A stretch of 64,000 nucleotides of DNA, taken from assembly GCF_036785885.1 (NCBI RefSeq), contig NC_092312.1:17316001-17380000 (forward strand). Reading direction: 5' to 3'. A program made the translations under genes and the position numbers. A model generated the notes under the pieces. It did not search any database. It worked only from the letters and a program-made list of their open reading frames with translations, and was not told the DNA's origin. Position 1 is the stretch's first letter, and every line of letters begins with the position of its first letter. Below are positions 21,131 through 33,300 of the stretch, one piece after another. The DNA is from Coffea arabica. Its lineage: Eukaryota > Streptophyta > Magnoliopsida > Gentianales > Rubiaceae.

Positions 21131-21138
21131 TTTATATA
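21131..21138 (-). promoter_or_regulatory. TATA box of the DEM/VID27 gene
   Basis: Minus-strand TATATAAA, 206-213 nt upstream of the start codon. A GGGCCC and two TGGGCC-type (site II-like) motifs lie further upstream, near 21107 and 21379-21390. Confidence 0.6.
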
Positions 21139-23461
21139 TGGGCAGCCGGCGCCGGGGAATGGGTTAATTATGGGCGGTTACCAGGTGGCGTAGATCCAAG
21201 TACAGTGGGATGCGCTGTGGGGGCCGCGTGGATGAAGCAGCGTCTCAAGGAACTTCTTCTTCAACTGGTTGCTTATGAAGTAAGCAGACTAGAACGCTTT
21301 TGACCCAATAGAAGCAGGCAGCAGGCTAGCGCCCAATCTGGGTTGGCCTAAAGCTGTTAGGAGACGCAAAAGAATGGGCCTAACTTGGGCCATGAAAAGT
21401 TTCCAATTTTGGACTCCATGTTTTCTTTCTTCTCGCCGTAGCCTCTACCCTGTCATTGTCTAGCTATAATTATTTTAGAATTCATTTTGTATATAATTAT
21501 TTTAGAAGTCTCCATATCATAGGTACTTAAAAATTTAAAAGAGTTTGTGATGAATGTTTCATACTGACGGAAAAATTGGTGTGTCAATGCAATATGACTT
21601 GATATCTTTTCGTTAAAATCTCATGCGTTCTTTCTCAAAGAAAATATTTTTCAGGCCACTTTGAATGTGACCTGGGACAAATATAGGAAAAATTCATAGT
21701 TTGCTGGAACATGGGCCAGGTTGGGCTTAGTCGGGCTAGCTCAGCCCCACACTGTTCTGAGAAATACCGGGATTTGTTCAAAGTTTGAATTCTTTGATTT
21801 CCTAAACCCGCGAGAGGACATTAACACCCTTCCAAACATTGCAAACGGAATGAAGTATGGTGTAAAATGTGCCACAAGTGATGGGTCTTAATTTCAAAAT
21901 AATAATATACTATTAAATTGCTAAATATGCTTGAATAGCCTTCGAGCCTAACTAAATTGGATTTGAACTCGACTCGATAATCCTATTGAGTAGTTCAATT
22001 TCAATTCCAAACTTGGCCAACCAAGTTGTCGACCGTAATTCATGAGTAGTTCGATTCGATTACACTTCCAATACTTGTAACGAGGATTTGAGAGCGAAAT
22101 CAAGGATCTCGTGGTCACCTGGATAGAGTTTATTAGTTGATGGTTGTGACTTGTGAGTTTTAAAGTTGATTTTAAACAATACTCTACGGAGTTGAAAACA
22201 ATAAAAGAATTTTGTGTAACAGGCGTGTCAGACTTAGAGTACTCGTTAGTATATTTAAAATATACCTAATTTTTACTATGCGAGTTATTCTAAACCATAC
22301 ATTCACATTGATTGCACCTTGCATTTCGACACTTTTCAAAATTATTTTTATTTTTATCAAAAAAATATTAGGAACACCTAAGGGTCCCCAAAAAGAAAAT
22401 AAAAAAAGAAGAATTATAGCATACATAATGGGGTGGGTAGAAAAGAAACATATGGAGTAACGATTAGAGATATCCACTGTAGGCGCCTTTTTGGTATTTG
22501 GCATCTGTTACAGGACGGACGTTCTATCAACGAATCATAGGCCGTACTGCGCGTTTCCTGATAAGTAGTGATGCGGGTATCAGGTGATTCTTTCTTAAAA
22601 AAAAAAAAAACAAAAAAGAGACAAATCATTAACTTATAACCGCACGTGATCAATCTAGGGAAAGTAAACAACACTTTGAGAGAAGACAGACGGCCCTTCC
22701 GCCACACAACAAACGTGATTAAGCACAAACTATAATATTGAGCCATAAAAGCATTTATACCAATGCCGCTTTTGGTGTTTGTCTATGATATATACGGAGC
22801 CATAAATCTTGGCAAAATGTGCACGACAGCATGCACGCACCATAGTTGCGGTGTGCACGTCAAATGTCAGGTGCTGCTGGATAAACAGGGAAATTTTCAC
22901 GTTTATCCTTTAAAAAAAAAAAAAAAAAAAAGGAAATTGGTTTAAGTTAAACTCCGCATTTTACATTAAATCGGCATGGCACAATGAATAATGGTGGTGG
23001 TGCAAAGAGAACTGACCAGAGAGTTGTCACAATACGTTTGGAAAAGTCTAAACCCCATCCACGCTACGCATTTTTGAATGCAAGAGAAGAGAGGGAAATA
23101 AACTGTACTAAAAGAAATGAATTAGTTTGATGTGTAATAAATTAGCAGCAGGGCACAAGAGTGTGAGAGAATTTAGCAGGAATGAATCAAACAACTCAAC
23201 AATAGCATTTAATTTCAGAAAGAAGGTTGAGAGGATTGATTGTTTACTTCTTTAAAGGGAGTGAAACAGGAGGGTTCAGATGATGCGAAGAAAGACTGTA
23301 CTAGCAGTGATTAGCAAAGGTACAGCTTGACCAATTATCCTTTGATTGCATTTATTAGAGGAAAAATGGATATTGTCTTTTTTTTCAAGGAAAAATTGCT
23401 ACGTTACATTTTTATTTAAATTTAATATTTTTCCTCTCTTTTTTTTTTTTAATATCATTCC

Positions 23462-23690
23462 TCAAGTCCCATAGGTTTGATCCTGTAGAATTTGACCCAT
23501 TTCTCATTGAACAAGGGGTACGAAATAAATCAAATTGATTTTTCGATCAAAAATACTATGCGAAATCTTCGGTTTTTCCTCTTCTTCTATCCCTATCCCA
23601 TAGGTACAGTGTTTGAATCAATAGAGAATATTTTCTTCTGTATGAATCCCTATTATTTCATTCCAATTCGCGAATACATTTTTCAATCAT
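23462..23690 (+). other. probable nuclear plastid DNA insertion (NUPT), rps12-trnV spacer
   Basis: Several consecutive stretches match remembered plastid inverted-repeat sequence between the rps12 3' exons and trnV-GAC. Examples are GTCCCATAGGTTTGATCCTG, GGGTACGAAATAAATCA, CTATCCCTATCCCATAGGTA and CAGTGTTTGAATCAATAGAG. The resemblance fades after about 23670. The copy has diverged somewhat, so it is not recent. No plastid gene lies within it. Recognition is from memory; no alignment was done. Confidence 0.6.
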
Positions 23691-25003
23691 CTTTCTATCT
23701 TGCATGTATCAAATTGTTACATTAATTTTTTTACAAAAAAATTCAAAAAAAAAATGCAATCCAAACACAGGTTTTCTGCAATAATAGCAGCCTTTAAATA
23801 CATACATACCATCATACTATATGCGCAAAATTTAAAGTTTAAATTTAATTTTTTATAAGTCATTTGACCTTCTAGTATACATAGTAATTAGTTTTATAAG
23901 TCATTAATTTTTTCATTTCACCTTCTGGTATATATTAACTATTTTTTTTTAAACGGTGTGAAAAAAGAAACAGAACTATCACTTTGGAACGGAGGAAGTA
24001 GCATCACTATCTATTAGTGCAAGACATATTAATATTAAAATAATAATTAAAAAAAGGGACCAGAAGAAATTTTATTTTAAAAGCGGAGATCAGAGCACTG
24101 AACAGGAGGAGACAGCTGTATTACTCAGTAGCGCTACTTAAGTAATCGTGGACCGCGTTAGGAAGGGTGTCAACGGTACCGAGTAAAGAATAGTCAGTCA
24201 GAATTGGCCCAAATCCAGTCCCTTCAGGGGGCCCCATACGTTATTCTTAATCACGTTGCACTGCTGCTGCCTGCCAGGGAGGCCCCCTCACTCTGTCCAC
24301 TTTTCTTCTTCAGGTGTTTTTCCAAATAAGAAAAAGTGAATGACGACAACATCCAATTCCCCTCGTGCCCCATTTCCTCCAAGTTTCTTACTCTTTTCAG
24401 CACATGCTAAATGTGACTCATGCTTCCCAGTTCTTTCCAGCCACATGCCATATTCTTCTATTTAACTACTAATTTTTATTCTGATTGATCCAGTTTAGTA
24501 CCATGAGATGGTACTTTTATTTACTATTAATACACACTAATAATCAAGGAACCTGTCTCCAGTGCTGTCCTAACTATCAAAATCACAAACCTCACCTGCC
24601 CAACTGTTCTCCAAAAAAAAAAAAAGGGAAAAAATTTTTACTATGACAATAACTCGATAGTAGTAAAACCTTTTTTTAATTGGATCAATTGAAACAAATA
24701 ATTATTCACCATTTTAAACAATTTCGATTTCTGGAATGAACCTTGCGTCGGGCGCAAAGTACAGGGCAGAGATCTAGGAACATTCTCTCATTGTAAGTCC
24801 GTTGTAGCCAGGGACATAAAAGGGCCGACATCAAGAAACTGTTAAGGTGACCAATCCATGGCTAGGAATGGACAAAAACTGAACGAAGTTACAAAAAAGA
24901 AGTTCTAACTTTTGCTGTAATTGAAGAATGCACAACAGAACAGATTATGGTTTATGAATCATAAAATGGCAAAAAAAAAAGTAACTACTGTACTTCTTCT
25001 TCA

Positions 25004-25021
25004 TATATATATATATATATA
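25004..25021. repeat. (TA)n microsatellite
   Basis: About nine TA units followed by a T run, downstream of the ERF gene. Confidence 0.85.
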
Positions 25022-25150
25022 TTTTTTTTGGGTGTCCCTCTCCGTCCAACAGAAACCCAAAAGTAGTAAAAATTATATGGGCATCCGCAACAGTGATTGA
25101 TCGATCAAAGGCCGCGACTTCATCTTATTTGAAAATTTGAAAGTTTGTGT

Positions 25151-26065
25151 TTAAGCGCTATGAACGTTTCCACTCCCAGATGATGAAGAATGGCCCTGGA
25201 AATCCATCATCATCATCCATTGTTGAATCTCATCTTCTCCGATCGCTTCCCAGAATTCCATACCGTTGCTGGTCCCAAGTTCCATGCCAGAACTATCAAC
25301 AATCTCATTTTTAGCTTTAATTTCAGGCTGCAATTGCTTGTGAGGCAGATGATGATGATGTTGTTGATCGCGTTCTGGAACCTGTTGGGATGAGCTCGAA
25401 CTCTGATGGCCGTCCAACGTATAATCAGAGAATGGGAAATTCAGCTTTGCTCTGGGACCCCTGAACTCAATGGCCGCGCGGTCATAAGCCCGGGCAGCAT
25501 CCTCCGCAGTCTCAAAAGTTCCAAGCCAAACCCGAGCTGCCTTGCGAGGATCCCTTATCTCTGCAGCCCATTTCCCCCACGGCCTCTGTCTCACTCCTCT
25601 GTAGTTCTTCTTCTTTCTCTTGACCCCATTTTTCTTGTTATTATCCTCGACTGGGGCGGCTGAGGGCGAGAAGTAGTTGCATCCCAAGCAGCCTTCGTAT
25701 CCGCACAACTGACAAGTCTGGACTGCAGCAGCAGGCACGACTAGATTATTTGCATTGAAAAAAGCAGAGGAGGAGGAGGAGGAGGAGGAGGCCGTGGCGC
25801 ATTCGAAAAATGATGGCGGAAAGAGTCTAAAGTCGTGGAGTGTATTTGCGTCTGCATAAGGGGTGGCGGTAGTAGTGGTGGTGGCGGTGGAGGAGCCAGC
25901 AATGACATTCTTCAGAGCGGCCACCATGACGGAGACTTCTTGCTCGCTGGTGATCATACGCGGAGGAGGAGGAGGAGGAGGCAGTGGCGGCGGGAGGATG
26001 GAGGTGGCATGGGAGCTGGTCAAAGGGATTCCCTCTTGTTTGAGCCTCTTGGTTGACCTCTGCAT
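25151..26065 (-). CDS. AP2/ERF transcription factor, group X (ABR1/ERF110-like)
   Basis: Intronless gene for a 304-residue factor. The AP2/ERF domain (about 154-211) begins [20 protein letters not shown] and ends with [16 protein letters not shown]. It has the alanine and aspartate that mark the ERF rather than the DREB subfamily. A basic cluster KRKKK (149-153) is a likely nuclear signal. Upstream lies [12 protein letters not shown] (118-129), the CX2CX4CX2C motif that defines group X, which includes ABR1, ERF110 and ERF113. Long Pro, Ser, Thr and His runs fill the rest. Members bind GCC-box DNA and act in wound, ABA and stress responses. Which group X member this is cannot be settled here. 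Confidence 0.95.
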   Translation of the reverse strand: MQRSTKRLKQEGIPLTSSHATSILPPPLPPPPPPPRMITSEQEVSVMVAALKNVIAGSSTATTTTTATPYADANTLHDFRLFPPSFFECATASSSSSSSSAFFNANNLVVPAAAVQTCQLCGYEGCLGCNYFSPSAAPVEDNNKKNGVKRKKKNYRGVRQRPWGKWAAEIRDPRKAARVWLGTFETAEDAARAYDRAAIEFRGPRAKLNFPFSDYTLDGHQSSSSSQQVPERDQQHHHHLPHKQLQPEIKAKNEIVDSSGMELGTSNGMEFWEAIGEDEIQQWMMMMDFQGHSSSSGSGNVHSA

Positions 26066-26240
26066 GCTGAAGAAGTAGCAGTAACAACTAAGTAATAATC
26101 AGTAGGGAGCAGCAGGCAGCAGTTTTCTTGAAACTGGGAACTTGGGGGGTGGGGCGTCTGTTATTCGTCCTGAGATAATTGCTTTGTGATTGTTGGGTAA
26201 GATTTGAGACAAGAAGGGAGGAGGTCAAAGTGGTCGGGGT

Positions 26241-26250
26241 GGTTATATAC
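26241..26250 (-). promoter_or_regulatory. TATA box of the ERF gene
   Basis: Minus-strand GTATATAACC about 180 nt upstream of the start codon. A W-box core (TTGACC on the minus strand) lies near 26223-26228. Confidence 0.6.
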
Positions 26251-26309
26251 GGAGAGAGTGCCAGCTCATACGCCGTTCACACACGGGGTTATTTGAGGAG
26301 CTTTGTTTT

Positions 26310-26520
26310 GATGGGCTGGCACGTGGGGCAATTTTGAGATGGTCTTAGGATATCCTGCTGAGTGCTGATGTTGGGGATGATGGGGGCTACTTGCCTTGCG
26401 ACGCTGGGGTGGGATCTACTGAAACTTCATTCTTGGAGGGTGAACTGAGCTGGCAGGACCACGTCAACATTGGACAAAGGTGAATGTACACTTCAAACCT
26501 TGAAAGCTACTGACGTGTCA
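26310..26520 (-). promoter_or_regulatory. cluster of ACGT-core elements upstream of the ERF gene
   Basis: GCACGTGGGG near 26319, CCACGTCAAC near 26460 and TGACGTGTCAG near 26511 contain G-box/ABRE-type and TGACG cores, 250-450 nt upstream of the start codon. They suggest bZIP and ABA control, but this is inference. Confidence 0.4.
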
Positions 26521-26609
26521 GCTGCATCTTATCTTAGTATCGTCTACTCACGGAACTACCACTACTACGGACGTTTTGGTACCCATCGGGAAGTCCGTAT
26601 CATAGTTGT

Positions 26610-26643
<34 letters not shown>
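26610..26643. repeat. poly-T run
   Basis: Uninterrupted run of more than 30 T. Confidence 0.9.
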
Positions 26644-26644
<1 letters not shown>

Positions 26645-28423
26645 GGTTCCAGTTATCCTCTCAGTTCGAGTACCTCCATATTTTTGGAGTTAATTATACT
26701 CAAACCCCTGAGGTTCGACCATCTTGTGAGTTAAACCTACATGATTGACAATATTATGAAAAGCTCCTCCATCATGATAAACTTATAATTGACACCTCCT
26801 ACCGTTGCCTTGCTAATGCTTCCAGTTAATTTTCTGGTAATGGCAACTGCCGTGTTTTATGAAAGTCCCATATCACCCCCCGTCATGCCCAAGTTCTCAT
26901 TCTTTCCTTTCCAGTCAAAATCAATAAATCACTTACGACTATCGTTAAAATTTTCATTTTCGTTTAAAGACAACAATTTAAACTCATATTCTATCAATAC
27001 TTTCTATTTGTTGGGCTAAGAAATGCTTACTCGTAAGAGTATGATTGTAATACGACCAAACCTCACAGTTGGTTCTATATTTTAGTTAAACTCAATGGAT
27101 GTAATTATAATTAACTCATATTTCTAAGATAAGGTTAATTAAAAAATAATTAATTCATATTTCTCATATTTTTTTAGCAATACATAGTCATGCACCACTA
27201 CTCTTGAATACTAAAAAATTACTCAGCCTTAATTCTAAATTTTTGTAAAACCCTAAACCCAAGTCAAAAGATAAGTTTAATAAATTCAGTTGAAAAAAGA
27301 ATATAATTTCATTCTAAAATTATTTTCTTTTTGTGGCCCATTAATTGCCATAGCAAATCAATTTAATAAGGCTTTTCTTCTCCAGTATTTCTTTTAACTT
27401 TAACTTATCTAAATGGTGCAAGAGCTACCATAATAACTAAAAGGAAGAAAATAAAAAAGGCATTAGCCTTTCCTTTAACTTTTAGAAATTTTGGCTAATT
27501 TTGTTTTTAATAAAAAATTTAATAATTGTTAATTAGGCTAAGAGATCCTTTAGTAGTTTTATGTACATTGGTCCAAACAATAAATGTTAAAATTTTAAAA
27601 TTATAAATAATTCCTAAAACTCGTAAAAATTACCTGAAAAAACTTTACGATGGAGAAAATCACTTTTTGTCAAATAAGTGTTTTAAGTCATAATTTTGAG
27701 GCTAACAGTTAGAAAATTAAAAATTTTATTAAAAAAATTATTAAGCATCTTAAACTTACCTAAAACACTATGTAATAAAGATTTTTCTTTTGTTTTGTAT
27801 TTTGAATGCACCTCAAATAAATTTTTTAACATATAGTGATTGTACCTTTAATACACTTGCTACTACTGATTTTGGCACATCAAATTTACATCTTTAGGTA
27901 CTTATTTCGCCTTTTGTTAATAATCTTTTACTAATATATTTGCCAAATTGTACAAAAATTAAGATAACATAAGGTAATTTTGAAATGAAATTATCTTCTT
28001 TCTCCTAAAATGAGTTTTTTTTTTAATGTTATATTTTAAAAATTCTGACAATGTTATAAAAAGTCAAAATTAAGAGAGATTTGTGATATTTTTGAAAGTT
28101 TAAGCATGAGAAGTAAAACTATGAGAAACTTAAGGGGTGGTTTTAGAAATTATCCCAAAATGAAAACCATGTCAGCGTGTTCTTAGCTTTTGGTCTGGAC
28201 GGTTAAGGACCGTGACATAATCGCTGACGAAGGCAACGTACATGATGTAAGAATATTGGGGACATTGACACTGTCCGCTCGAGTATTGACCTTTTCTGGT
28301 GACAGAAGTTTCCTGCGCTTCTAGACTCGTTAACGCGAAACAAGTAGATTAGCATCTAAGTCATTTACATCCAGCTGAACTGCATTAAGTAAAATTTGTT
28401 TTTTTGGGGGATAAAAATTAACC

Positions 28424-28518
28424 CTTGTTTGGAAAGTTATTTTTACCAAAAATTTTGTACGTTTTTTGTAAACACGTTTTTTTTTTCAATTACCTTCTTA
28501 TTTTAAATATATCAAATT

Positions 28519-28563
<45 letters not shown>

Positions 28564-28599
28564 CAAAAATTTCAAAAAATTGCAATTCAAAACAAAGCC
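28424..28599. mobile_element. MITE candidate carrying a (TA)n repeat
   Basis: Imperfect inverted ends: CCCTTGTTTGGAAAGTTAT on the left and CAATTCAAAACAAAGCCT on the right, a common arrangement in plant Harbinger-like MITEs. No clear TSD was seen. The centre holds the TA microsatellite. Confidence 0.4.
28520..28562. repeat. (TA)n microsatellite
   Basis: About 21 uninterrupted TA units. Confidence 0.95.
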
Positions 28600-28985
28600 T
28601 AAATTTTTTAGAGATACAAAGTAATGCTTGTCAATTTTCCTCTATAACGTGGATTTAGTAAAATAACAAAATTAATTGGGAAAAAAAAACTGAAAAGTCC
28701 TTTTTACACTACTATGTCATTATCTGTTTGTTGTATTTGAGACATTCATTGTTCTCATCAATAAATGATCACAGGAATGCTGACTCGAAATGTATATCTT
28801 GAAATCCGGAATCCCATTCTTATTCTTTAACATTTTTTTTTTGTTTCTTTTTTCTTTGTTGAGGGTTTCAATGTTGGTTAATAGTAAGCAAGTAGGACAC
28901 TTGGATGCGATTCTGTACTACTATTTCAAACCAAACGAACAATGACCTTACCAAAGAAGTAGCCATGAACCTCAGCAATCACAGA

Positions 28986-29148
28986 GAGTTTGTTTGGATA
29001 AGAGTTTATTTGGATGATTTATTTGAGATATTTACTGTAGCACTTTTTGTGATGTGATGTATGAGAGATAAAAAAGTGATTGTGAAGATAAAAAGGTGAT
29101 TGTGAGAATAAATTTTGCAAACCAAATTCTCTCTATCCAAACAAACTC
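28986..29148. mobile_element. Tourist-like MITE, copy 1
   Basis: Perfect 15-bp inverted repeats, GAGTTTGTTTGGATA and its complement, with AGA on both sides as a 3-bp duplication. The core TTACTGTAGCACTTTTTGTG is shared with the copies at 32943, 47511 and 53529. Confidence 0.75.
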
Positions 29149-30346
29149 AGAGTATTTATGGTGGTGGGTGGAATGATTTAGAAATCGGATAATTTGAAAT
29201 TGAATATGTGGACATAAATTTTAACAAGTGATAAAAGTATTATTATGTTTTTGCATGTCGTTGTCTTTGTGTCAACATTAATTAATTTAATATATATATT
29301 TATTGTATTAAGATCTATGAATCTCTGGATAGACATTCTACCATAAATTATAATAATTTTTGACTTAGCAGCTAAAAATGAATAAAAGGCGCGCCAGGTA
29401 CGTTCCAAAATCCAAGACCCTGATGATCCAGAGTTTGGGCAAACGGGCATGACAATTGTGAGGTTTGAGTGCCAAGAACTACAAATAGTAGTATAGCCAC
29501 ACGTGCCAATGATGGCTACTGTTGAAGTTTCAAGAGCTAGAGTCCCGAGTTTTTTTTATTTTATTTTTTTATACCGTTTTTCAAATTCCATCCATCTCAT
29601 GCTATAAAAAAAAAAAAAAACCCAACTAATTATCAGTGAAAAGTTATCTTGAATCTGTTCATAGCTTCCAAGACGAAGAATTACATTGGCCCATAATCAT
29701 GACATATGAATCTAGAAATCCAAAATAATCTCTGCCAGACAGATAATGGTAATGGTGCTAATGGGACGTCAAAATTTTGAACCCCATCAAGCTGTTGAAA
29801 TGTGCAAAAGGCGTTGGAAGAGCTTGGGGATTCCGGTGAAGTGAAAGAAGAAAATTTATTTCTAAAGCTCAATTATCGGTGCCGTCAATGGCGTACTTAA
29901 CGTGGTAAAAATTCCATCGATAACATCAAAAATTTAGGAGAGCTAATGACTTGGTTCATAAGGGAAAGGAAAATGCACAAGAGCTTCAAACTTAGCACAA
30001 AACGCTAATGATAGGCGAGGAGGAGGTAAACCGTTGCTCAGTCATTTTCAACACTAACTGTGGAAAGAAAAAACGTACAACCGGGGAAGATCCTGCTATC
30101 TATGCTTTTATACAACCAAAAATGCGGTTCTGAATCTAAACCGCGCGGCACTACATCTTTCTTTGCTGTTCTTTCTTTAATCACAAGAAAGAGTACACTC
30201 GAGTCCCTGCAAGCTGGAGAACCAACAGTCAGTGGATTTAGAGCAAGGAAACAGATGATTCTACCAACCAGATGCAGCCCTATGCTCATATGGCAGTCTG
30301 CTCAAAACGGATTCTTCATACAGCAAATTTGAGCAAATTCTTCCAG

Positions 30347-33300
30347 TTAGTCATCATCCTCTGAGTCTGCGTTGAGATGGATATATGTTAGCAACTCCTT
30401 CATGTATTATACATTCTAGTGGGAAAGTCACAAGGTATGTGTGGATTTTCAAAAGATTGATAAGCAAAAACTTCTGAAACGTTATAGGTCTGTATTAGTA
30501 GTAAATTGATATTGTATTAAATCAGTAATTTTAACATTATTAATGCATGATGAGGGTAGAAAATAGAAATTCAAAATGTTAAGACTACAGCAATTGTTCC
30601 CGGTAACACAATATATCAAATTGAAGCAGGTCATCACTTTATGAAGACGCAAAAGATAATCCAAATGAAATTATTAAGGCATCTTAATCACTGTGGATAA
30701 ATTATCCTATACTGTAATCACAAAGGAAAAGTCAACGCCTAGGAACGGAAAAATTAAGACTGGCACTTCCCATAATTTGGAAAGTGTGGGAACTTCAATA
30801 TAACCATGTACCTCCAAGTATAAGATTATTATGTGGAAAAAAAATTCAGTCATACTTCAAATCGAAATCCAACTTCAACTCTTCTGATGTATGTTTCTCA
30901 TGCAGATCTTAATTATTCCATATGCTGCCAGATTTTTACCTAAAATGCCCATTGATCCACCAAGGCCTGAGAAAAGGATGCTAAAAAAACTGAGCAGCAT
31001 CAAAAGACTCGCGCAAAGTGTAGGTCACTAAAGTGGTAAAGGTCGAAAAGCTAACTTTCCCTTTTTTCCTAATGTCGAAGGAAAAAGAAAAGAAAAAGGT
31101 ATTAATACTTCATCCCCTAGTTTAGATTGTATTTTCTTTACTATCTTCTTAAATGATTAACCAAAAAAAAAAAACTTCTCCTGATAACTTGCATGTAAAC
31201 GATCATAAACAAGTAAAAAACAGAAACACAACAAGGTGAGAGCACAAGAGTTCAGTTCCAGAAAAACATTTTCTTCCTGTCAAATAAAACATATTTGGCA
31301 ATTTCAACAATACTTACCAGAACGTATATCTTCTCCAACTTTTCCCCTGTTTTTTAGCTGTCTCATGATCATTGCACATATGAGAAACCACCAGTAAATG
31401 TGGAAAACAAGCAGCGTCAATAGCATTGTGTTGAACACATAGTACAAGGAGGCATGATAAGTGTCTGATAAATTGAGGCACAAAAGTATGTAATAGCTGG
31501 GGGAATGACAATGACAAATTATTAGCAGAAAACAATCAGAATATGAGAATGAAAACTAAAACAAAATACCTGTTTGAGAAGCAAACCTTGAAGATCTTAT
31601 GACCCAAAATGGAAAGTATATAAGCCTCAGTACAAGCCATGAGAGAGCAAATAACCCAAAGCATACACTAGCTCCAAATTCCTTCTCAGAATATTTAAAA
31701 ACTTTAGCAGCTTCCATGAAGACATCGCTTGCATCATGCAAAGCAAGAATAATAGAGCCAATTCGGAAAAACCTACATGGATCAAAAGTTAAATATTTCA
31801 AATTAACATATCCATGGCTTAACATGATATCTATAACCACCAACTGAAGTGAAAATAATGCAAATATGATCCTTTTTTTTTACTTTGAAGTGATTAATAA
31901 AGTTCTGCAGCCTTTTCGAGTAAAGAGGATATGCTCTCTGTTGTCATGTTCAAAGGACATACTCCAAAGTGTCAGATGAAAAAAACATTGCTAGAGGCAC
32001 AAATGTACCTTGTAATATATGAATAGCTAATCAAGATAACAGTGACAACATGATGGGACATCATCACCGCAAAATCTTTCCTGCGTGTTTCCCAAGTAAG
32101 TAGAGCAGAAATGCTGTAGATGTAGAAGCCACATTGACACATGTAGATGAGCTTTATAGAGGGCCTGCAATGTGAGACACAATCAAGTGATTTGAGATAG
32201 CAAGATTACGAACAAGTAAGAACCCAGGCTAAGAGCAAACAACAAGAAATTTCTTAAATCACAGAATTACTATTCCTCAGATAGAAATGAAGCATAAACC
32301 AGAGACTGTTCCCAACAAACTAGTGTTAGAAAATATTTAAGTATAAAATAAAATTATCCCAAAAAATTTAATGTCACTTCCAAGAATCAGGTTTCTGTTT
32401 CAAAGTTGCAGTGATCTGTGGTAGAGTCTCCCAGGACATTGGCAAGGTCTTGTTGGTAACCTCCCACAAGACGAGAAAAAGAAAAACCCAAACTACAACA
32501 GTAAAGCTATTCCATGAGATAAGAACAAAATATACTTGGAAATTGTGCTAGAAAACATATGTAGCCATTTGAATTTTAAACGTACCAAGTATGTTAGGAT
32601 CTTCTATTAAACTTAACTTTAGAATAGCAGTTAGACCTTCTCAGCTGGTTTAATTTGAAGTAACTACATTAGAAATTGCAGCCAAGAACAAGAAGCTTCA
32701 TTAAAGGAGATTAAAGTAAAACCAAAAACGTTTCTTAGTATTAGAAGGTCAATTTTAACAACATCTATTCCACACTACTTCACAGACAAGTTAGCAACAT
32801 ATTAACTGACAAGCATGGACCCACCTGAAATAAAAGATACTCTCTCTGTTCCATTGTTAATGTCCTGTTTCTATTTTTTTGATATCCCAAAATATTAGTT
32901 GCTTTCCAATTTTGCCATTTGAAAAACTTTTCAAATCTCAATGAGTTTGTTTGGATGATTTATTTGAGATATTTACTGTAGCACTTTTTGTGATGTGATG
33001 TGTGTGAGATAAAAAGGTGATTGGGATTTGTGAGGCAAAATTTTTTTTCCCAAATTCTCTCTATCCAAACAAACTCAATACACATTTACCAAGCAGATAT
33101 TTAGAATTTAAAGGTTACATATGTAAATTGATGCAATGCCACCCAGTCTAGACACAACAATTACATGTCTCCATAAAAAGTTGGGTTCCACCAAAAAATG
33201 ACTCTAATTATGGGTCTGAGAGAATATATTATACTAACAAAACATTTAATACATTTCAGTTAAAGTAAATTTACCTTTTGGACCTCATGTAAAGAGCTAT

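Larger units (their letters stand above)
20926..25150. other. spacer between DEM and ERF genes
   Basis: Holds the DEM promoter, a plastid-like insert (23462-23690), A/T runs and a TA repeat near 25004-25021. The end nearest 25150 should be the ERF 3' UTR. No gene was recognised. Confidence 0.55.
26066..30346. other. spacer between ERF and LOH2 genes
   Basis: Holds the ERF promoter, a 30+ nt T run, weak MITE candidates (26685-27105 and an end at 28156), a TA-bearing MITE candidate (28424-28599) and a Tourist-like MITE (28986-29148). The end near 30346 should be the LOH2 3' UTR. Confidence 0.5.

Noticed and set aside
20926-21303. Plus-strand frame at 21016-21303 as a small gene
   Set aside because: It overlaps the DEM promoter and TATA box on the other strand, with no family resemblance.
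26685-28156. A single large MULE-like element spanning the whole interval
   Set aside because: The right end at 28156 matches the 47745 family, but the left end near 26685 pairs better with about 27105; no shared TSD was found, so the interval is probably two or more old elements.
29395-29490. Short protein-like stretch SKIQDPDDPEFGQTGMTIVR on the plus strand
   Set aside because: It is bounded by stops within about 100 nt, has no splice context I could defend and was not recognised.
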